A stretch of DNA of 64,000 bases from Acrocarpospora phusangensis (lineage in GTDB: Bacteria; Actinomycetota; Actinomycetes; Streptosporangiales; Streptosporangiaceae). The stretch spans positions 1 through 64,000 of the forward strand of contig NZ_BOOA01000030.1 of assembly GCF_016862995.1 (NCBI RefSeq), written 5' to 3'. A model generated the notes under the pieces. The model was not told the DNA's origin and ran no database searches. It worked only from the letters and a program-made list of their open reading frames with translations. The first letter of the stretch is position 1; each line of letters opens with the position of its first letter. Below, piece by piece: positions 18,993 to 27,566 of this stretch. The position numbers and the translations under genes are program-made.

Positions 18993-20147
18993 TTGATCAC
19001 CTGCCCGTACTGCTTCGCGCGCGTCGCGGAGAACCGCGTCGCCTTCCGGTGCTCCGGCGGCCGGGGCGGGTGCGAGGCGCGGGCGGACGAGGTGCTCGGC
19101 CGGCATCGGGGCGGCACGCCGCCGTCGCTGCCGCCGGTCTTCTCGGTGCGCAGGCCGGGACGGCGGGCGGCCTGCCCGGGGTGCGCCAGGGAGACCAGCC
19201 GCCGGGCCTGCCCGGAGTGCCACAGCAGGCTGGCCGCCGAGTACTGCGCCAACCCCGGCAGGATCGTGGCGCTGGTGGGGGCGAAGGGGTCGGGCAAGAG
19301 CACGTACATCGCGGTCCTGCTGCACGAGCTGATGAACCGGGTGGGCGCCGAGCTGGACGCCTCGCTGACCCCGTGCGACGACCGCACCATCGAACGCTAC
19401 CGCCAGGAGTTCGCCCGCCCCCTGTACGGCGAGCACCGCCTGCTGCGCGCCACCCAGTCCGCCGTCACCGACCTCAACCGGGACCCCCTCGTCTACCTGC
19501 TCACCCGGACCATACGGGGACGGCTGCGCACCCGGGCCGAGTCACTCACGCTGGTGCTGTTCGACACGGCGGGCGAGGACCTGCGCAGCCGCGACGTGAG
19601 CGAGCTGCACCTGCGCTACCTGCGGGCGGCGGACGCGATCGTCTTCCTGGTGGACCCGCTGGAGCTGCCGGGCGCGCGGGCGGCGCTGAACGGGACCGCG
19701 CTGGCGCGCAGCGGCGGCCTGGACGACGACCCGGACAGCGACCCGCTGAACGTGATCGCCAGGGTGACCGAGCTGCTGCGCCGGACCGGCGGGCCGCTGA
19801 AGGTGCCGGTGGCGGTCGCGCTGAGCAAGATCGACGCGCTGCGGCCGTCGCTGGCCCGGCAGTCGGCGCTGCACCGGGCCAGGAGGCCGTCCGGGGCGCT
19901 CGACCTGGACGACCGCGAGGCCGTGCACGAGCAGGTGCTGGCGCTGCTGGAGGAGTGGCAGGCCGGGATGGTCGGCCGCTACCTGCGGCAGAACTACACC
20001 GACTTCGCGCTGTTCGGGCTGTCCGCGCTGGGCGCGGTCCCGGAGGCCGAGTCGGTCGGCGCGGGCGGGGTCCGGCCCTACCGGGTCGAGGATCCCCTGC
20101 TGTGGTTGCTCTACCGGTTCAAGATGCTCGACGGAGTCCGGGGGTAG
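18993..20147 (+). CDS. Zinc-ribbon TRAFAC-type GTPase (first of a pair)
   Basis: A 384-residue soluble protein. Two Cys-rich ribbons open it: CPYC near residue 4 paired with later Cys residues, and CPGC near 61 with CPEC near 73. A P-loop GTPase domain follows, with Walker A GAKGSGKST (96-104), Walker B/G3 FDTAGED (190-196) and a G4-like SKID (278-281). It fits the double-GTPase group, in which two distantly related GTPases are co-encoded with a GAP1-type protein. The start is TTG 18993 with GGGGTGA just upstream; TTG gives the first ribbon its proper N-terminus. It lies four bases after the fn3-like gene and five before the GAP1-like gene. Confidence 0.83.
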   Translation: MITCPYCFARVAENRVAFRCSGGRGGCEARADEVLGRHRGGTPPSLPPVFSVRRPGRRAACPGCARETSRRACPECHSRLAAEYCANPGRIVALVGAKGSGKSTYIAVLLHELMNRVGAELDASLTPCDDRTIERYRQEFARPLYGEHRLLRATQSAVTDLNRDPLVYLLTRTIRGRLRTRAESLTLVLFDTAGEDLRSRDVSELHLRYLRAADAIVFLVDPLELPGARAALNGTALARSGGLDDDPDSDPLNVIARVTELLRRTGGPLKVPVAVALSKIDALRPSLARQSALHRARRPSGALDLDDREAVHEQVLALLEEWQAGMVGRYLRQNYTDFALFGLSALGAVPEAESVGAGGVRPYRVEDPLLWLLYRFKMLDGVRG

Positions 20148-20151
20148 TCGC

Positions 20152-22356
20152 ATGGCCTGGCAGCTCCACTACACCTCGGCCGAGTCCGGGCCGACCGGCC
20201 GGTCGGGTTTCCAGTTCGTCGCGGAGACGCGGGACACCGGCCGGCCGGGCCTGCACGACCTGGCCGCCCCCCACATGACCTACCGCCCGCCGCCCAGCGC
20301 CCCCCTCGCCCCCACGCCAGCCGAGATCACGACATTTCCGGTCTCGCTGACGTACGAGCCCGGGCTGCTGTCCCGCTGCGTCTACCTGGGCCGGGACTAC
20401 TCCGGCCGGTACGGCAACTTCCTGGGGCACGCGCTGGTGCTGGGCGAGGGCGACCTGGTCGGCTCCCGCCCGATCGAGTTCTGGGCCGCGCCGTTCTGGT
20501 CGGACGCGCCCGCGAACGGCGCGCTGGACGAGCTGACCGAGCTGACCCCCGGCTCCGCCGTCGACCCGGAGGCGCTCGGCGGCTGGCTGTCGGCCGGCGG
20601 CCCCGGCTCCTACGAACGCCTCGCCGAACTGCTGGAGACCGTGCGCAGGTCGCTCACCCGCGGGTACGGCCGGCTGGTCCTGGTCGCCGAGGACGTCGAG
20701 GAGGTGGTCCGCTGGATCGCGGTCATCTCGTTCTCGCTGCCCTGGGCGGCGGCGGCGCGGCTGTCGTTCGCCACCTACAGCGCCGACCCGGCCGCCTGCC
20801 GGCAGCTGATCGTCGGCACCACCCCGGACGTGTGGATCCCCTCCGACATCGACGCCAGCGTGATCCGCCTGGACGAACCCCCCGCGCCCGTACGGACCGG
20901 GCGGTTCGCGGCCACCGCGGTCGGGTTCTGGCGCCGTACGGACCTGGACGGGCTGGACGCGCTCGGCGAGCTCGGCGACGCGGAGCCGGAGACGGCGGCG
21001 GCGCTGATCGCGCTCTGCCGGGGGGACGGCACGGTGGGGCCGGAGGAGCAGCGGGCGGTCATCCCGCTGGTCGAGCGGGGGCTGCCCGACTGGGCCTGGC
21101 GCATGCTCGGGCGGTGGGCGGGGCTGCTCGGCCGGGAACTGGCCGCCGCCGTCGCCGAGCACGGTCCGCCGGAGGCCGCCGATCCGTGCGCGGCGCGCTG
21201 CGCGGCGTTGGCCATGCGCGATCCGGCGCTGCCGATTCCGTCGCGGCTGATGCGGGCGCCGTACCTGGCCGCGCTGACGACGGCGGCGGGTTCGGCGCTG
21301 GGCGAGGCGGACACGCCGCCGCTGGTGGTCGCGGTGCTCCGCGTCGCCGACGTGTACGGCCTGCGGCTCGACCCTCGGGCCGTGGAGGACGCGGCGACGG
21401 CCGCCATCCAGCCGGACTCCGCCGAACTGGCCGAAGCCATCGAACGCACTCCTTCCGACTGGCGAGAAACCCTTTTAGCCGGATTTATCGGTGGATTGGA
21501 GGAAGCATCCCCGGAGTTGCGCGAGCGGCTGCTCACGCCCGAGGTGAGCGCGCTGATCGCCGGCCGCGACTGGACGACCGCGCCCAGGACCGGCGCCCTC
21601 GTGCTCCGCCTGGAGGCCGCCGCCGGACGCCGCGACCGCGTGGACGCCACGATCGAGCTGCTCGGTTTCGCCGAGGACCGGGAGGAGACCCTCAAGGCGC
21701 TCTGGCGGGCGCAGCCCACCGCCGCCGAGTGCGCCCGCCTGATCGAGGCGCTCGGCCCGGAGATGGACGCCTCCCCGCAGCTCAGCGAACTCCCCGCGCG
21801 GGCGTTCCTGACCGGCGGCCTGAAGGGCCCGGACGTGCTGAAACTGGCCGAGAAGGTCAGGGACGGCCTGTCCGGCTACCCGGCCGACGACGCCGAGGCC
21901 ACCCTGATCGCCGCCCGCCTCGCCCAGGCCCCCACCCCGGTTGAGGCCGCCCGCGCGGTAGACGCCCTGACCGAGCTGACCCGCGAGGGCCACCCCGACC
22001 TGATGCCGATGACCCGGACCACCGCCGCCAAGGCCCTCGCCGGGAAGGACCCCCGGTTCAGGACCACGGTGGTGAAATCGGTGACCGAGCACGCCCGCCG
22101 CTGGCTGATCGACGCCTGGCTCACCGCCAACCGCAACCGCGACCAGCAGATCGCCCTGCTGGAGGTGGCGATCCGGCTCCGGACGGCCGGGGTGATCATT
22201 CCCCGGCTGGACGAGTGGGCCCGCTCCCAGGTGAGCAACTGGTCGATGTTCGGCTCGGTCGAGGCCCACTTCAAACGGGACGCGGAACTCGCGGCGGGGC
22301 TGCGCGAGCTGACCGGCCAGAAACGCCGCCGCATCTTCGGCCGGGGCGACGGCTGA
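20152..22356 (+). CDS. GTPase-associated protein 1 (GAP1)-like
   Basis: A 734-residue protein without transmembrane segments. The N-terminal 150 residues (QLHYTSAESGPTGRSGFQFV, then RYGNFLGHALVL) match the pattern I recall for the GAP1-N2 domain. The rest is helical, corresponding to the middle and C-terminal GAP1 domains. Members always sit beside paired GTPases and are thought to bridge or regulate them; the biochemical activity is unknown. The name means GTPase-associated protein, not a demonstrated GTPase-activating protein. It shares one base with the next gene (TGATG), so expression stoichiometry with the second GTPase is probably coupled. Confidence 0.75.
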   Translation: MAWQLHYTSAESGPTGRSGFQFVAETRDTGRPGLHDLAAPHMTYRPPPSAPLAPTPAEITTFPVSLTYEPGLLSRCVYLGRDYSGRYGNFLGHALVLGEGDLVGSRPIEFWAAPFWSDAPANGALDELTELTPGSAVDPEALGGWLSAGGPGSYERLAELLETVRRSLTRGYGRLVLVAEDVEEVVRWIAVISFSLPWAAAARLSFATYSADPAACRQLIVGTTPDVWIPSDIDASVIRLDEPPAPVRTGRFAATAVGFWRRTDLDGLDALGELGDAEPETAAALIALCRGDGTVGPEEQRAVIPLVERGLPDWAWRMLGRWAGLLGRELAAAVAEHGPPEAADPCAARCAALAMRDPALPIPSRLMRAPYLAALTTAAGSALGEADTPPLVVAVLRVADVYGLRLDPRAVEDAATAAIQPDSAELAEAIERTPSDWRETLLAGFIGGLEEASPELRERLLTPEVSALIAGRDWTTAPRTGALVLRLEAAAGRRDRVDATIELLGFAEDREETLKALWRAQPTAAECARLIEALGPEMDASPQLSELPARAFLTGGLKGPDVLKLAEKVRDGLSGYPADDAEATLIAARLAQAPTPVEAARAVDALTELTREGHPDLMPMTRTTAAKALAGKDPRFRTTVVKSVTEHARRWLIDAWLTANRNRDQQIALLEVAIRLRTAGVIIPRLDEWARSQVSNWSMFGSVEAHFKRDAELAAGLRELTGQKRRRIFGRGDG

Positions 22357-24020
22357 TGCCGTTCCTCGCCTTCGTGGTGTGGGTCGCCGCGATGTGGCTC
22401 GGGTTCGTCGCGTTTCCCGTCGTGTTCGCGCTCGCCCTGGCGGCCACCGTGCTGGCGGCGGCCGGGATCTACTTCCGGCAGGCCGGCCGGGTGCTGCTGC
22501 CGGATGTGACCGACGGGCACTCCCCCATAGGACTTCCCGGCCAGGGCGGGGACCCCGCGTACCGGCACTATCTGGTGACCCAGGTCTGGCGGGACTGGTG
22601 GGCGATCACGCGCGGCGCGTACCCGAAGATCGTGATCACCGCCGCCGACGCGGTCAGGGCCACCACCAAGGCGCTCATCGGCGACGCGCGCGGGGTCTTC
22701 CTGTTCCCGATCTGGCTGGCCGTCTGCGCCGGCGTGATCCTCGCCGCGCTGCCGCTGGCCGCGCTCGGCCTGCTGATCACCGGTGTGTACGCGCTGACCG
22801 TCGCCGCGGGCATGCTGGCCTGGCTGGCCTGCGTCACCGTGCTGCGCGCCGTGGAGCAGGTCTTCACGCTGGTCCGGCGCATCCTGCAGGCCTGCCCGTA
22901 CCCGGGCTGCTACGCGAGGATCACGCTGCCGGCGTACGCCTGCCCGGCCTGCGGCGAACGCCACCGCGCCCTCACCCCCAACCTCAACGGCGCCGTACGG
23001 CACGCCTGCCGGTGCGGGGCCCGGCTGCCCACCACGATCCTGCTGGGGCGGCACCGGCTGCAGGCGCACTGCCCGGAGTGCGACCGGCTCCTGCCCGCCA
23101 GGATCGGCCGCGTACGGGTGGAGCCGCTGCCCTTCGTGGGCGGGCCCGACGCGGGGAAGACCACCTTCATGGCGCTGGCCGTGGACGCGCTGCTGGGCGC
23201 CTCCGGCCTGCGCGCCGAGTTCGTGGACCAGGGCGACGAGCTCACCTTCCACCAGCTCAAACGGCAGCTCGCCGACGGGCGCATGATCAAGACGGGGACG
23301 CAGCTGCCGAAGGCGGTGATGCTGGACGTGACCCTGCCCCGGGAGGGGAGCCGGATCCTCTACCTGTTCGATCCGTCGGGGGAGCATTACACGGGGGCGA
23401 GCGAGGTGGAGGCGATGAGTTATCTGGCGCACGGGGAGGCGCTGCTCATTCTGGTGGATCCGTTCGCGCTGCCCGCCGTACAGGACAGTCTGGTGAGCGG
23501 GGATCGGGAGCTGCTGGCCGCGAACGGGCTGCGGCCGTCGCGGGAGGATCCCGCCGACACCGTGCACCGGGTGCGGAACGAGCTGGCCGGGCGGGCGGAC
23601 GGCGGGCGGCAGCGGCGGATCGCGGTCGTGGTCACCAAGGCCGACCTGCTGCGGCAGACGGCGACCGGCGGGGGCGCACAGGATGATCCGGCCGGGTGGC
23701 TGGCCGGCATGGGCATGGGCAATCTGACGCGGGCGCTGGCGGCCTCCGGCGCCAAGGTCCGTTACTTCCTGTCCGGCATACCGGCGGACGCCGCCGAGAT
23801 CCTGGACCTGCTCACCTGGCTGATCGGCCTGCGTCCCGGCGCCAAGCAGCCCGCCGGCGAGACCCGGCCGCGGCGGCCGTGGATTCCCCGGAGCCGGCCG
23901 CCGGAGCGTCCTCCGCTCAGTTACACAGTCGCCCGCCGCCTCATCTTCGGGGTCACCGTCGTGCTGTCGCTCGCGGCCGTGGTCCTGCTCGCGCTCGCCG
24001 GGTGGGCCTGGCTCAGATAG
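22356..24020 (+). CDS. Membrane-anchored zinc-ribbon GTPase (second of a pair)
   Basis: A 554-residue protein. Hydrophobic segments lie at about residues 3-40 and 113-165, with a last one at about 531-552. Between them are Cys pairs of zinc ribbons (CPACG at 196-200, CRC at 218-220, CPEC at 239-242) and a GTPase domain. The GTPase has P-loop GGPDAGKTT (262-270), a Walker B-like LFDPSGEHY and a G4-like TKAD near 430. ATG 22356 overlaps the previous stop; an open frame extends further upstream but lies inside the GAP1-like gene. This partner would anchor the complex to the membrane, whereas the first GTPase is soluble. It ends the operon. Confidence 0.83.
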   Translation: MPFLAFVVWVAAMWLGFVAFPVVFALALAATVLAAAGIYFRQAGRVLLPDVTDGHSPIGLPGQGGDPAYRHYLVTQVWRDWWAITRGAYPKIVITAADAVRATTKALIGDARGVFLFPIWLAVCAGVILAALPLAALGLLITGVYALTVAAGMLAWLACVTVLRAVEQVFTLVRRILQACPYPGCYARITLPAYACPACGERHRALTPNLNGAVRHACRCGARLPTTILLGRHRLQAHCPECDRLLPARIGRVRVEPLPFVGGPDAGKTTFMALAVDALLGASGLRAEFVDQGDELTFHQLKRQLADGRMIKTGTQLPKAVMLDVTLPREGSRILYLFDPSGEHYTGASEVEAMSYLAHGEALLILVDPFALPAVQDSLVSGDRELLAANGLRPSREDPADTVHRVRNELAGRADGGRQRRIAVVVTKADLLRQTATGGGAQDDPAGWLAGMGMGNLTRALAASGAKVRYFLSGIPADAAEILDLLTWLIGLRPGAKQPAGETRPRRPWIPRSRPPERPPLSYTVARRLIFGVTVVLSLAAVVLLALAGWAWLR

Positions 24021-24191
24021 GCAATTCCCGTAATTCTGATTTATCGCGATTAATTGTGGCGGTATTCGCGCTGTTTGACCGGAGTGCGTTTTGCCTAATG
24101 CGCGCTCGGGCAGCATCGGGGCGGCGCGGAAATGGCAGGCGATTTCTCCCGCGTTCGCGCCCGACCATCACAATCTCAAGAGGAGACGAAA

Positions 24192-25220
24192 TTGTCTCAC
24201 TTTCTCAGGGTGCCGGGGCTCGTCGCGGGGGCGGCGGTCATGGCCCTGCCGCTGTCCCTGGCCGGTTCCGCCTGGGCCGGGGAGCGGCCCGTCGAAATCA
24301 GGCTGGCGGCCAAGCCGGAGTCGTCAGTCGTGAACGCGACCGCGGGCGGGCGGCTCACCATCGCGCTCGCCGACACGATCCGGAGCCGCTTCGTCAGCGC
24401 GATGGGGAGTTCGCTGCGTTTCACCGCGCCGCCGAACCTGACCTTCACCGGCGTCGCGGACGGCATGTTCACGGGGGGCTGGACCTGGTCGCAGTGGTAC
24501 CGGTGCGCGCTCGACTCCGATACGCAGATCACCTGCGCCCGCGATTCCGGGTATTACGGCCTGCCGGTGCGCGACGAGACCATCTCGATTCCGGTCGCGG
24601 TCCGGAATGGGACCTCGCCGGGGACGTACACCGGCGGCCTCGCGGAATTCACCCCCGGCAAATTCCTGCCGGACCACGCCAAAGTGTCGATCCCATTCGC
24701 CTATTCGGTCACCGGTGAGCCGTCGCCGCCCACGGCGGTCCCTTCGGAACCCGCCAAGCCCCCTGCCGAGCCCGCCGTGGAGATTCCGCGTCCCAAGCCG
24801 GGCAAACCGGGCTACCTGCGGCTGTCCGGGGACGAGCAGATGGCGATCGAGGTCAAGGACGGCGACTCCGCCAACAACACCCCGGTCGTGCTGCGCGTGT
24901 ACGACGGCGGCGCCGCCCAGCAGTGGGAGATCAACCCGATCAGGAACGACTCGATCATGCTGCGCAACCCGCAGACGCGGAAATGCCTGGACATCGGGGC
25001 CAAGAAGCCCGACGTACGGACGCCGGTCAACATCTGGCGGTGCAGCCTCGTCGACTATCCCGAGCAGGAGTGGAAGCTGCGCCACCACGACGACGAGTTC
25101 GAGATCTACTCGCCGTACGCCGACAAGTGCCTGGAGCAGTCGTCCGGGGCCGACGGCGTGCAGCTCATGGTCGCGTCGTGCGACAAGAGCGCCGCGCAGC
25201 GGTGGAAGTGGAACAGCTGA
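24192..25220 (+). CDS. Secreted ricin-type beta-trefoil lectin protein
   Basis: A 342-residue exported protein. A signal peptide (hydrophobic about residues 8-28, ending AGSAWA) is followed by a beta-rich domain of unknown type (about 30-180) and a Pro-rich linker. A C-terminal ricin-B-like domain follows (about 205-342), with the Q-x-W-type motifs AAQQWEIN, EQEWKLR and AAQRWKW. Such domains bind galactose- or xylose-type glycans. TTG 24192 is chosen because AGAGGAGA lies just upstream; an ATG at 24132 has no ribosome site and would precede the signal peptide. The 170-base upstream gap is AT-rich and should hold the promoter. Carbohydrate specificity cannot be read. Confidence 0.85.
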   Translation: MSHFLRVPGLVAGAAVMALPLSLAGSAWAGERPVEIRLAAKPESSVVNATAGGRLTIALADTIRSRFVSAMGSSLRFTAPPNLTFTGVADGMFTGGWTWSQWYRCALDSDTQITCARDSGYYGLPVRDETISIPVAVRNGTSPGTYTGGLAEFTPGKFLPDHAKVSIPFAYSVTGEPSPPTAVPSEPAKPPAEPAVEIPRPKPGKPGYLRLSGDEQMAIEVKDGDSANNTPVVLRVYDGGAAQQWEINPIRNDSIMLRNPQTRKCLDIGAKKPDVRTPVNIWRCSLVDYPEQEWKLRHHDDEFEIYSPYADKCLEQSSGADGVQLMVASCDKSAAQRWKWNS

Positions 25221-25235
25221 CTCTCGGCGACGCCA

Positions 25236-25262
25236 TGCGGCCGGGCTTTCCGCCCGGCCGCA
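25236..25262. terminator. Hairpin terminator after the lectin gene
   Basis: A perfect 11-base-pair stem (TGCGGCCGGGC / GCCCGGCCGCA) with a five-base loop starts 16 bases after the lectin stop. There is no U-run, as is common in high-GC actinomycetes. It could serve both convergent transcripts. A 12-base tandem duplication (CGGAATCACGGC, 25271-25294) follows. Confidence 0.75.
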
Positions 25263-25365
25263 CCATCTGCCGGAATCACGGCCGGAATCACGGCCGGACG
25301 ACCGTCACCGGCACGACTCCGCGTGCGCCGCCGGGACCGCGCACCCACACGACATCGGCGTACCC

Positions 25366-26133
25366 CTACTCGTCGGGCAGCAGGTAGCGCCAGCTGACCA
25401 CGAAGACGGCTCCGGAGCCGGTCTTGAAGAGCGACTGCCCGGGCCCGCCGCCCTTGGGTCCGGTGGCGCCGCCCTGGGGGACCGCCTTGACGACGGCGGC
25501 CGACGCCGCCCCGTCGAGATCCGTCTTCCAGACCGGGTCCACCGAACCCGACGGCTCCTGCACCCCGGCCGGCCAGGGCTTCGCCTCGCCCTCCACGCCC
25601 GGGGCGTTCTCGGCCACCACGCGCACCCGCGCGGCCGTGTAGTCGGTGCCCTCGGACGCGGCCCTGGTGGCCAGGCCGTCCATCAGCTTCTTGGCCTCCG
25701 TCAGCTCCTTCGGGTAGAAGTCCGCGATCTGGTCCAACGCCGGCACCCGGACCTCGTGCATCCTGCCGTCCTTCGCGCGCACCCCCAGGACGGTGTCAGG
25801 CACGTCCGTCACCATCGGCGCGTCCGGCTTGGGCGCGGCCGTCGGCGGCTGCCCGTTCAGGAACTTCTCCATCGAGGCCACGGTCTCCCCCACCTCCGCC
25901 TCGGTCAGCCGGAAAGTCTTGACCGCGTCGGCGATCACCTGCCCGTCGCTGTAAACCACCACCCGCGGGGGCCGCAACGTGTTCGTCGTCGCCGTCACGA
26001 ACCCGCCCTCGGCGCCCCAGAGCACGACCGCCTGCGCTGTCGCCTCCTCCGCCGGAGCCGCCGTCGTCTCTCCCCCACCGCAGGCCGTGGCCAGCGAAAA
26101 CACCGCCAGAAGCAGCATCATTCTGAGTCTCAT
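25366..26133 (-). CDS. Lipoprotein of unknown function
   Basis: A 255-residue putative lipoprotein. The N-terminus MRLRMMLLLAVFSLATAC gives a short positive region, hydrophobic core and lipobox (LATAC), so Cys18 would be lipidated after cleavage. The mature part has no transmembrane segment and contains phrases such as VVVYSDGQVIAD and FVVSWRYLLPDE that do not identify a family. ATG 26133 is chosen because it places the signal at the N-terminus, although the frame is open further upstream. It is divergent from the PBP-like gene, with about 100 bases between them, and convergent with the lectin gene. Confidence 0.72.
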   Translation of the reverse strand: MRLRMMLLLAVFSLATACGGGETTAAPAEEATAQAVVLWGAEGGFVTATTNTLRPPRVVVYSDGQVIADAVKTFRLTEAEVGETVASMEKFLNGQPPTAAPKPDAPMVTDVPDTVLGVRAKDGRMHEVRVPALDQIADFYPKELTEAKKLMDGLATRAASEGTDYTAARVRVVAENAPGVEGEAKPWPAGVQEPSGSVDPVWKTDLDGAASAAVVKAVPQGGATGPKGGGPGQSLFKTGSGAVFVVSWRYLLPDE

Positions 26134-26234
26134 GCCCCAGAAACGTAAGCACCCCTCATGTGGTTCAGAGTTGCCCTCGCCATGCCCTTCCCGCATGATC
26201 CCTTCCACGGGGTACACGCGCCGAAGGGGCGACG

Positions 26235-27560
26235 ATGAAGGCATTCCTGGCTGTCCTGGGCGTCGCCCTGGCCGGTTCGATGGTCGCGGTCTTCGTGATC
26301 CTGCTGAGCCCCGCGGACGGTCCGGGCGAGGCGCGCGTGATCGTGAGCGCCGCCGCCTCCACCGGAGCCCGCACGAACGTGCTCCTGGACGTCGAGGGCG
26401 CCGTCATCGAGGACTTCACCGGCGACTGCTGGCACAGCCGCCATCCCTACCTCTGCCAGTACGTCAAAGAGCGACTGCTCGCCGAGGATCCGCAACTGCT
26501 CACCCGCGGCGGCCTGACCATCCGTACGACGATCGACCAGCGGCTCCAGCAGGCCGCGCAGCGGGCCATCGACGCCCACGTCGGCCGCGACGACGCGCCC
26601 GTCGCCACCCAGGTCATAATCGTCCCAGATGAGGGCGCCATCCGGGCGATGGCCACCAGTCGCGCGACCTCCGGCGGGCCCGCCCTCCAGCAGGGCACGA
26701 CGGCGATGCCGTACACGCTGGCCGCCGCGCTCGCCGCCGGCCTGCGGTACGACGACGGCTTCCGCGTCTCGGACGAGTACCGCATCCCGGCCGGGGCGTC
26801 GTTCCGGGACTGCGCGGGCAACGCGGCGGGCGCGGAGCACATCGTCGTCAACCGGGAGAGGGACGGGGAGCGGTTCGTCACCCTGCGATCGGGCGTCCAG
26901 GGCGCGGTGAACACGTTCTTCATGCTCCTGGAGGAGAAGGTGGGCCTGTGCGAGACCGTCACGGCGGCCGAGCGTCTCGGGCTCGGGCGCGCCGACGGCA
27001 CACCGCTCCGGCAGGTGCCGACCTTCACTCTGGGCGTCAACGAGACCGACCCCGTCTCGGTGGCCAACTCGTACGCGACCCTCGCCGCCCGCGGCCGCTT
27101 CTGCGAACCAAGAGTGATCACCGAGATCCGCGACGCCTCCGGCGGCTCACACCCCGTCCCCGCCCGCTGCAGCCAGGTCCTGGACCCGGCGATCGCCGAC
27201 GCCGTCACCGGAGCCCTCACGGACGCCCCCACGGACGCCCCCACGGACGCCCAAGACCTCGGCCGCGACGCGGCGGGCATGCCCGGCACCGCCGACGGCT
27301 ACACCGCCGCCTGGTACGCCGGCTACACCCCTGCCCTGGCCTCCGCCGTCAGCCTCGGTCACCCGGACAGCCCGTTCCGGCATCCACTCATCGACGTCAC
27401 CATCGGCGGCCGCCCGTACCCGCAGGTGGACGGCGCCTCGATCCCCGCCCGGATCTGGCAGGCGACGATGACCGAATCGGTCCAAGGCACCCCGGAAACC
27501 CGCTTCACCCCACCGGACCCCGGCCGCTTCGGCTCCTGCCGCGACGCCTGCCAGAACTGA
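26235..27560 (+). CDS. Penicillin-binding-protein transpeptidase homologue, catalytically degenerate
   Basis: A 441-residue protein with an N-terminal membrane anchor (about residues 3-24). The linker LTRGGLTIRTTIDQRLQQAA is typical of class A PBPs; a transpeptidase-like domain follows. There is no glycosyltransferase domain. The three active-site motifs are all changed. The SxxK site (usually GSTFKPFT) reads GTTAMPYT. The SxN site reads AVNTFF. The KTG site (usually AGKTGTA) reads AGMPGTAD, followed by the conserved AAWYAGYTP. The surrounding fold is well kept, so this looks like a pseudoenzyme under selection rather than a random relic. ATG 26235 follows AAGGGG. Confidence 0.85.
   Translation: MKAFLAVLGVALAGSMVAVFVILLSPADGPGEARVIVSAAASTGARTNVLLDVEGAVIEDFTGDCWHSRHPYLCQYVKERLLAEDPQLLTRGGLTIRTTIDQRLQQAAQRAIDAHVGRDDAPVATQVIIVPDEGAIRAMATSRATSGGPALQQGTTAMPYTLAAALAAGLRYDDGFRVSDEYRIPAGASFRDCAGNAAGAEHIVVNRERDGERFVTLRSGVQGAVNTFFMLLEEKVGLCETVTAAERLGLGRADGTPLRQVPTFTLGVNETDPVSVANSYATLAARGRFCEPRVITEIRDASGGSHPVPARCSQVLDPAIADAVTGALTDAPTDAPTDAQDLGRDAAGMPGTADGYTAAWYAGYTPALASAVSLGHPDSPFRHPLIDVTIGGRPYPQVDGASIPARIWQATMTESVQGTPETRFTPPDPGRFGSCRDACQN
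27219..27252 (+). repeat. Short tandem repeat in the PBP-like gene
   Basis: Nearly three in-frame copies of ACGGACGCCCCC encode Thr-Asp-Ala-Pro repeats in a surface region just before the degenerate KTG motif. Likely replication slippage, and potentially strain-variable. Confidence 0.8.
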
Positions 27561-27566
27561 CCGCGT

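Larger units (their letters stand above)
10161..24020. other. CHAT / Hsp70 / double-GTPase / GAP1 island (predicted conflict system)
   Basis: Seven genes form one unit: a CHAT-TPR gene on the minus strand, divergent from six plus-strand genes with overlaps or gaps of no more than 5 bases. The combination (lidless Hsp70, GrpE-like factor, two GTPases with zinc ribbons, GAP1-like protein, fn3 protein, caspase-like protease) matches my memory of the double-GTPase/GAP1 systems predicted in multicellular actinobacteria. The role in defence or programmed death is a prediction from the family literature; nothing in the sequence proves it. Confidence 0.75.

Noticed and set aside
10161-24020. Prophage or integrative element
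   Set aside because: No integrase, att-like direct repeats, tRNA or base-composition break were seen at the edges.
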